A stretch of DNA of 64,000 nucleotides from Dromaius novaehollandiae. Lineage: Eukaryota; Chordata; Aves; Casuariiformes; Dromaiidae. A program made the translations under genes and the position numbers. This document shows, one piece after another, positions 59,068 to 64,000 of the stretch. Where the stretch lies: assembly GCF_036370855.1 (NCBI RefSeq), contig NC_088117.1, forward strand, positions 6,882,001 through 6,946,000, in the 5' to 3' direction. The stretch's first letter is position 1, and every line of letters begins with the position of its first letter. A model generated the notes under the pieces. That model was not told the DNA's origin. It was given only the letters and a program-made list of their open reading frames with translations, and ran no database searches.

Positions 59068-61824
59068 CTGGAAAAGAAGAGCAGATTAAACAGAATAGTG
59101 CACAGTTTTTCTATAAAGTTCTCTCTATTGGAGTCTTATGACCAAATATTAAATAGTGTGTGCACATACATTTACAAGATGGGCCGTGACCAGGCAAGCC
59201 CCTTTCTCACGCAGCCCCCTCCCCACCACTTCAACTTTCTTACCAAAGTCCAGAACTGTTACTCCCTCCCAAGCACTGTTTAAAAGCTCAAGCTGCTGCA
59301 CAAACCTCCAGCTACAACAAGCCACGATACAGGGGCGATATTATAAAAGCAGAAACAGTTATAGAGGAGCACAATGATTTGTTCAGGACCACAGGGCAGG
59401 TCAGAAGCAGTGCCGGCACTAGAATGCCGTTTCCTACTCCCTGGCCTCTATTCCATCTACCACATAATCAACTTTTCAGATGTAAACACCATATGGGAAG
59501 TCTTTTTAAAGTGTTTCTCCCATAACAAGAACTATATATGTGAAAACACGCATATCTCACCACTACACTTAACATCACAGATGTGCACAGCCCCATGTGA
59601 TGGTGAATGATCTAACTACAATTTGATGTATTAGGTAGATTATTGAGGGCAGGGAGGAAGAGGGAAATGGTGGGATGGAGAGGTTTAGGGAAAGGATGGG
59701 ATGGGAAGGGAAGAAGAGGACAGATGGCAAAACAAGTCAGCCAGCTCCTCCAGTAGTTCAAGGACAAAGCAACCTATATACGCTTAGAGGAAAGCATGAG
59801 TGGCTTGCTCTGAGGGGCTCCAAGTTTTCTTTATTCATGCAGCTAGTTGGCCTCTTTGGGGAGAGAAAAAGACCTGTGAATGGAGGAGGGGATACTGCTA
59901 AACAAAACTGATGTTTAGAAATGTCAGGTTAAATATATGATTCTCTAATCTGTGTCAGCTCCATAACCACTGAAAAATACCATTCACAAGTACCAATTTA
60001 ATATTCCAATCTCAAAAATAAACAATTTAGCCATAATAAAGATTTTTCATTACAATAATAAGAACCCAACAACTCCAAGGGTATAGCTGTCATGAGATAA
60101 TTATACCCTTGGCAGATTACTGCAATTTGGCACTGCATTGTTACATGTTCAGAGGTTCAGATGAGGTTTATAAGCAATGAGTTCTCTCTCCCAAAGAAAG
60201 CATACAGAAAACTCGGAGCCACGAGAATGTTCCAGTCGCTGCCTCTAAACGTATTTAGGAATGCTCAAGTAAATAAGAGTGGGAGCTGGAATACTCTCCG
60301 TGGAGCTGACCAGCTAACAGGAAGTCTGGAGAATGAAGGCAGGCAAGGTCACCTCCTGGGATGCCTGTGTTTTTTTTACTAGCAAAAGGAGAAAGGAAGA
60401 AATAAAAAGAAGTGTATGCTTCGTAATAAAATTCAGCAGCTTCCTATGATTCACCGGTTTTGTTGTATGCTTGGTCAGGAATTTGTGTACAGATGCAATT
60501 TAGAAGCATTTCTGAAATTGCTCTTTAAGGCAAAGGTAACTTGACATCCATAATTCCCATAATCAATGAAACTTAGAGAAAATTGTATCTAGGTCTTTCT
60601 GTGTAGCAGAGTGCTCTCTGCTCATAAAGATCTCTGCTAGCAAATTCATTTCATCTGGCAAACTAGATATTTCTAAATCAAAAATATCAAATTCAGTACA
60701 TGAAAAGAATTCAGAGTATGTGACACTACTAGTGAAGCTGCTACTAGCCAGGTAATACTTTGCATTAAGAGGATTTCAGAAAAGGCAGGCTTCATTTCAT
60801 TAGGACCTAATTAAGAAGAAGATGAATGTGCTGAAAAAGTGTGAGCAGAGTAAGAGGGAGATGTTCTGTTTTGTTTTTGAAAGTGTGGGGGAGAGAGGGT
60901 AGGGGTAGTGGCTGTGGGGATAAGTTGTTGGCCATAAGGCCAAAATCTCTACCGATTTATGCTCTGCACAGCCCTACTGCAATTACCCAGCAAGTCTCCA
61001 AGAGATGTCACTGGAACATAAGAACTAACCAAACTAAATCAGTAAATCTATCCCAGGGATACTATCTGGGCAGACCTAATAAAATAGCTTTGATTTTGAT
61101 ATGATAACTCCAAACTGAGCTATTTGACATCAAAACCTGAACAAAACATAACTTTGTATTTAATAAAAGTAACTTTTATGTCACTTGATACAACACCTCT
61201 GAAAGAAGTGACCAAAACTAGCCAATAAACACTAAATCAACAATCTTCAGGCAGAAGATATACGTAACGTAGAAAAGTTGTAATATGTAGAACAAGATTA
61301 CATTAATAGCTCTATGTTGCATTTAAATGACCTGAGTAACTTATAGTATTATGGCCATTTTCTTTAATTTGTATGTTGTATAACATCTCACATTCCAAAT
61401 TAATTACTCATGAGAACATGAATGCAACGCTTGCATAGACCAATGAGTCATTTGGTCCTCTCTCTAAGAGAAGTTAATGATAGATTTTTTAAGAAGAAAA
61501 AGAAATCCACCTCTAGCTGTACACATATTGCCATAGCAGTTGGGAAGGCAGAGGAAAGGTCTAGCCCCATTCAAATCTCTGCTGATAAACAGATTAAACT
61601 CTAAAGCAGAAGCAGCGTATCTCAAGATTTTCATGTGACCTAGCACACCTAAAATATAGCCCATGTCACACTTGTTTTCGTGTTTCCATATAATGTTTCA
61701 GATATGACTGTTAAGAGTAAAATATCACATCACAGCCTATAGTCATTTCATTGCTTCTAATTTTAGCTAGGTAGCCACGAAGTACAAAAATAAAATAAGA
61801 ACCAAGAGTGCAGCAATCACTAAC
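59068..61824 (-). other. Intron of the coiled-coil gene, with an old SINE copy
   Basis: A 2.76-kb intron with donor GTTAGT and acceptor CTTTTCCAG on the minus strand. It contains a MIR/CORE-SINE-like tail at 59,361-59,462 and a GA-rich patch near 59,650-59,720. The rest is AT-rich unique sequence. Open frames here are short and look like chance. Confidence 0.6.
59361..59462 (+). repeat. MIR/CORE-SINE-like relic
   Basis: The stretch reads as the familiar SINE tail: a segment like 'gaggagcacaatgatttgtt', then 'caggaccacagggcaggtca', a 'gcagtgccggcactagaat' segment and a pyrimidine-rich end. This is the 'gttaagtgacttgccca...cacacag...gggattcgaaccca' pattern of MIR-type elements with many substitutions. 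Family assignment is by eye. Confidence 0.55.
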
Positions 61825-61963
61825 ACTGATCAATGATGACTTTCTCCATGTTTTCCTTCAGTTGGTTTGTGGAGTGCAGGCGTTTCACTGTGCTATGTAA
61901 CTTCTTCTCTTGCTCGGACAGTTTTTTACGCAACCTAAATATTTCTGCTTTCATTCCTTCCTC
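61825..61963 (-). CDS. Coiled-coil coding exon (139 nt), minus strand
   Basis: The exon has 46 full codons plus one base. It begins EEGMKAEIFRLRKKLSEQEK, continues through a segment containing LHSTVKRLHSTNQLKENMEK, and ends VIIDQ plus the first base of a split Leu codon. Acceptor TTTCAATTTAG lies just right of 61963; donor GTTAGT lies just left of 61825. Leucines and isoleucines recur in heptad-like spacing among many Lys and Glu residues, as in a parallel coiled coil; there are no Cys residues and no membrane segment. Such C-terminal coiled coils are common in centrosomal, ciliary and spindle proteins; that location is inference from composition only. The exon joins in phase both to the exon at 59,067 and to the candidate exon ending at 62,823. 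Confidence 0.82.
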
Positions 61964-62822
61964 CTAAATTGAAAGAAGAAAATATTATATCAGAATTATT
62001 ATAAAAACTACATTGTACATGGTTAATTGCTATATACTTTTGTTCAAGAGCCCTCAAACTTCTACAGGGTACGGACAGTTCCTTATAGGCATGCCACACC
62101 ACTCTCTGCCTGTCCGTCCAGCTTCACTTCCTTATGCCATCTGCCACAAGTCAACCATCATTTACAGAGAAAAGCGTTACAATGAATTAACTGATGTATT
62201 CTTAGCTGGCTTTTATCACCATTAATTGTTATGATATTCTAGTGTTTATTTTTGCTTTTAATCTTCCATTCCTTTCATTTCTTTGGCTCTCAGCTGGAAA
62301 ACATAATGAAGACCAGTGCTTGCTATGGGACCAGCAAGTATCCCCTATGCCAGGTTCAAAACTTCCAGCTTCCTTCTCTAAGGCGCTTTTAACAGTGGAT
62401 GCTAACTTAATCGAAGGGCTGAAAGGCATCTTAGAAGTGACAGGGACTGTTTTATTGCAAATTTACTTGATAGGATAATTATTTAAGGTTCAGTTTTCAC
62501 TACCACTTTCATCCAAGTTATGGTCAGTATCTTCTAGAAAAGAACTATGAGCAACCCTGACATAGTCTGCCAGTACTGCTGATTTGGATCCTCATGCAAA
62601 CTTAAACTTGTACATTTTTCTTGCTGTTTTACCGCTTGTTAAATAATAATGTCTTCTGGAATTCTCCCCTAGCATTTAGCTCTTCAGAAGAACTGATTAC
62701 TCACAACTCCTGTGGGGCTGAACAGAAGGCAATGAATACTCAGCATCTTTTAGAATCAAGCTTCAAGAGACATTCTTTCATATACTGCATTTAAGACATC
62801 AGAAGCAATCAAACATCCTTAC
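61964..62822 (-). other. Intron between the 62.8-kb and 61.8-kb exons
   Basis: An 859-bp AT-rich intron bounded by donor GTAAGG and acceptor TTTCAATTTAG on the minus strand. No repeat family or additional exon is recognised. Confidence 0.5.
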
Positions 62823-62893
62823 GATCTCAGCACGCTGGGTAAGAAACTCTAGAAAAGATTCTATTAGCTTCTGATTAGGTTTAGTCTTGGAAA
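62823..62893 (-). CDS. Upstream coding exon of the same coiled-coil gene (5' boundary uncertain)
   Basis: The minus-strand frame ends KLIESFLEFLTQRAEI and is cut by a canonical donor GTAAGG just left of 62823. It leaves in phase 0, exactly the phase needed to continue into EEGMKAEI at 61,963. The exon's own start is unclear. In-frame acceptors are possible at 62,870 (after TAATCAG), 62,893 (after GATCTCAG, used here) and 62,908 (after GACCCAG), and a stop codon further right rules out a longer exon. The upstream pyrimidine tract is weak for all three. The peptide extends the amphipathic coiled-coil pattern. Earlier exons are not visible between here and 64,000 and must lie beyond the window. 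Confidence 0.58.
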
Positions 62894-64000
62894 CTGAGAT
62901 CTCCAACACTGGGTCAGATTTTCAGGGGTAACTGATCCAGATCAAGGCGGCTTAGATCAGTGAGAATTAGATGCATCAGAGATATACTGAAACACATTTG
63001 TGCATCTGTATTATATTCGGATACTGCAATCCAGGCCAACATATAGCTGTCTATATAAATTTTATATATATAACGGTAGAAATGGAAGTGTACACACTTC
63101 TCAAGACATCCAAAATATGTAATTGAAATATGAGCGATCTGTATTATACAGCACAATTTATTCTTACTACTTTTGTGATTTTATACATTTAAGGCCACTA
63201 GAAAATATTAACAAAAAATGTTATTAAAATGATATATAAAATGTTTGCTTTGCTAAACCTTTATTTTTTCAGCAATATCCTGCCTCCCTGAAGAAATGCG
63301 CAAAAAAACCTCAGGGAAAACATTTCAGATTTATTTTAAAGCCAGAGTTTGAAACAGTTTCACTGTTGAGTGGTAGTATTATGACAGTATAGATAATTCA
63401 TTCCTCATTCAGTTTACTTTCATTCATTTGCATAGTGCAATCCTTTTTAGTTAAAATGTTATAAAACTTGTCTTGAGTTTTTGTCACACTTTTAAAAAAA
63501 CTTCCTATTTTACAGCTTAGGCATCGAAAACGTAAAAGTAAAATGTAGCTCAGATTATATCAAAGTTGCTGAAGTTTTTGTTGTCACTGGCATATACATA
63601 ATCAAATTGAGTTTGTTTTTTTTGTTTTTTTGTTTTTTGTTTTTGTTTTTTTTTAACAGGGAGACCAACCCTTTCCTCGTTAAAAGGGAATGGTTGTCAC
63701 CTGCCTGTGTCTCCCGACTATCACAAAACAGGTGTTACAGTCTGCATCTTTACTATGAAGTCTTTTGTGAATAACCCCTCCAGCACACACTATGAGCAGG
63801 ACAGAAAACCAGTACTTGTTCAGCCTTAGTCTGCAGAGACTAGAGCTACCTAAATCTGCACGGCCAGAGACTGCAGACCGGGCATCCTGGGTTCATGATC
63901 TTCAAAGATTTCAAGATTTTCCCGAGTGACATGTTCCTAACTGGTGCATCTTCCTCGACACATGTTACAACAGTTCAAAAAAACCCAAACAAAATAAAAC
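62894..64000 (-). other. Presumed intron, extending past the window edge
   Basis: AT-rich sequence upstream of the first visible exon. It contains a (GTTTTT)-type tract at 63,611-63,654 and possibly a decayed SINE end near 63,840-63,900. No open frame with good splice sites was found on the minus strand, so the next upstream exon lies beyond 64,000. Confidence 0.4.
63611..63654. repeat. T-rich (GTTTT)n microsatellite
   Basis: An interrupted tract of T runs separated by single G residues, about 44 bp. On the minus strand it is an A-rich tract that could be the decayed tail of a retroposed sequence. Confidence 0.8.

Noticed and set aside
58086-62893. Assigning the coiled-coil gene to CNTLN
   Set aside because: The C-terminal sequence here does not fit my recollection of the centlein C-terminus; no homology search was possible, so no symbol is given.
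1-64000. CRISPR arrays, tRNA or rRNA genes, bacterial or phage operons
   Set aside because: No direct-repeat/spacer arrays, no tRNA box A/B pairs and no rRNA-like stretches were seen; the sequence is vertebrate-type throughout.

Overview
The window looks like a gene-poor stretch of an amniote nuclear genome, most likely a bird. There is no operon-like gene packing, and the few convincing coding segments are short, intron-separated exons. Interspersed repeats are sparse. The repeats I can recognise are old, eroded amniote families (MIR/CORE-SINE-like tails and a fossil repeat with a GGTGTAAATC-type core), with no Alu, no L1 and no obvious CR1 tail. Simple-sequence tracts are common (poly-T, poly-A, poly-G, poly-C, CA, GA). 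A bird fits best; a crocodilian or turtle is not excluded.

Layout. Positions 1-58,000 are essentially intergenic: I found no convincing protein-coding gene there, and the many open frames of 60-190 codons look like chance frames, often on both strands at once. The desert holds AT-rich, repeat-free blocks that look like candidate conserved enhancers (about 6.0, 9.4, 18.2, 23.8-24.6, 26.3-26.7, 29.3-29.9, 45.0-45.5, 46.4-46.8 and 54.8-55.2 kb). It also holds a clean 34-bp minisatellite of eight copies (22,693-22,964) next to an LTR-like TATA/AATAAA pair, a GATA-motif cluster with a duplicated 14-mer (40.55-40.80 kb), and several CpG-rich segments between 43.6 and 53.4 kb with no recognisable exon. 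Three exon-like segments and one terminal-exon-like segment on the + strand (31.3-36.6 kb) could belong to a non-coding transcript.

The right end (about 58.06-62.9 kb) carries the last four exons of a protein-coding gene on the minus strand, so transcription runs leftwards. Splice sites and reading phases join exactly (62.8 to 61.8, 61.8 to 59.0, 59.0 to 58.1 kb). They give a highly charged coiled-coil C-terminus, a stop codon, and a poly(A) signal only 16 nt beyond the stop. I do not securely recognise the gene. A centrosomal or LEKR1-like coiled-coil protein is possible, but the symbol is left blank. The desert to the left is therefore the 3' flank of this gene, and its candidate enhancers may serve it or a neighbour outside the window.

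Limits: conservation, expression and repeat-library matches could not be tested. Enhancer, CpG-island, CTCF and lncRNA calls are pattern-based inferences with low confidence; the exon chain is the strongest result.
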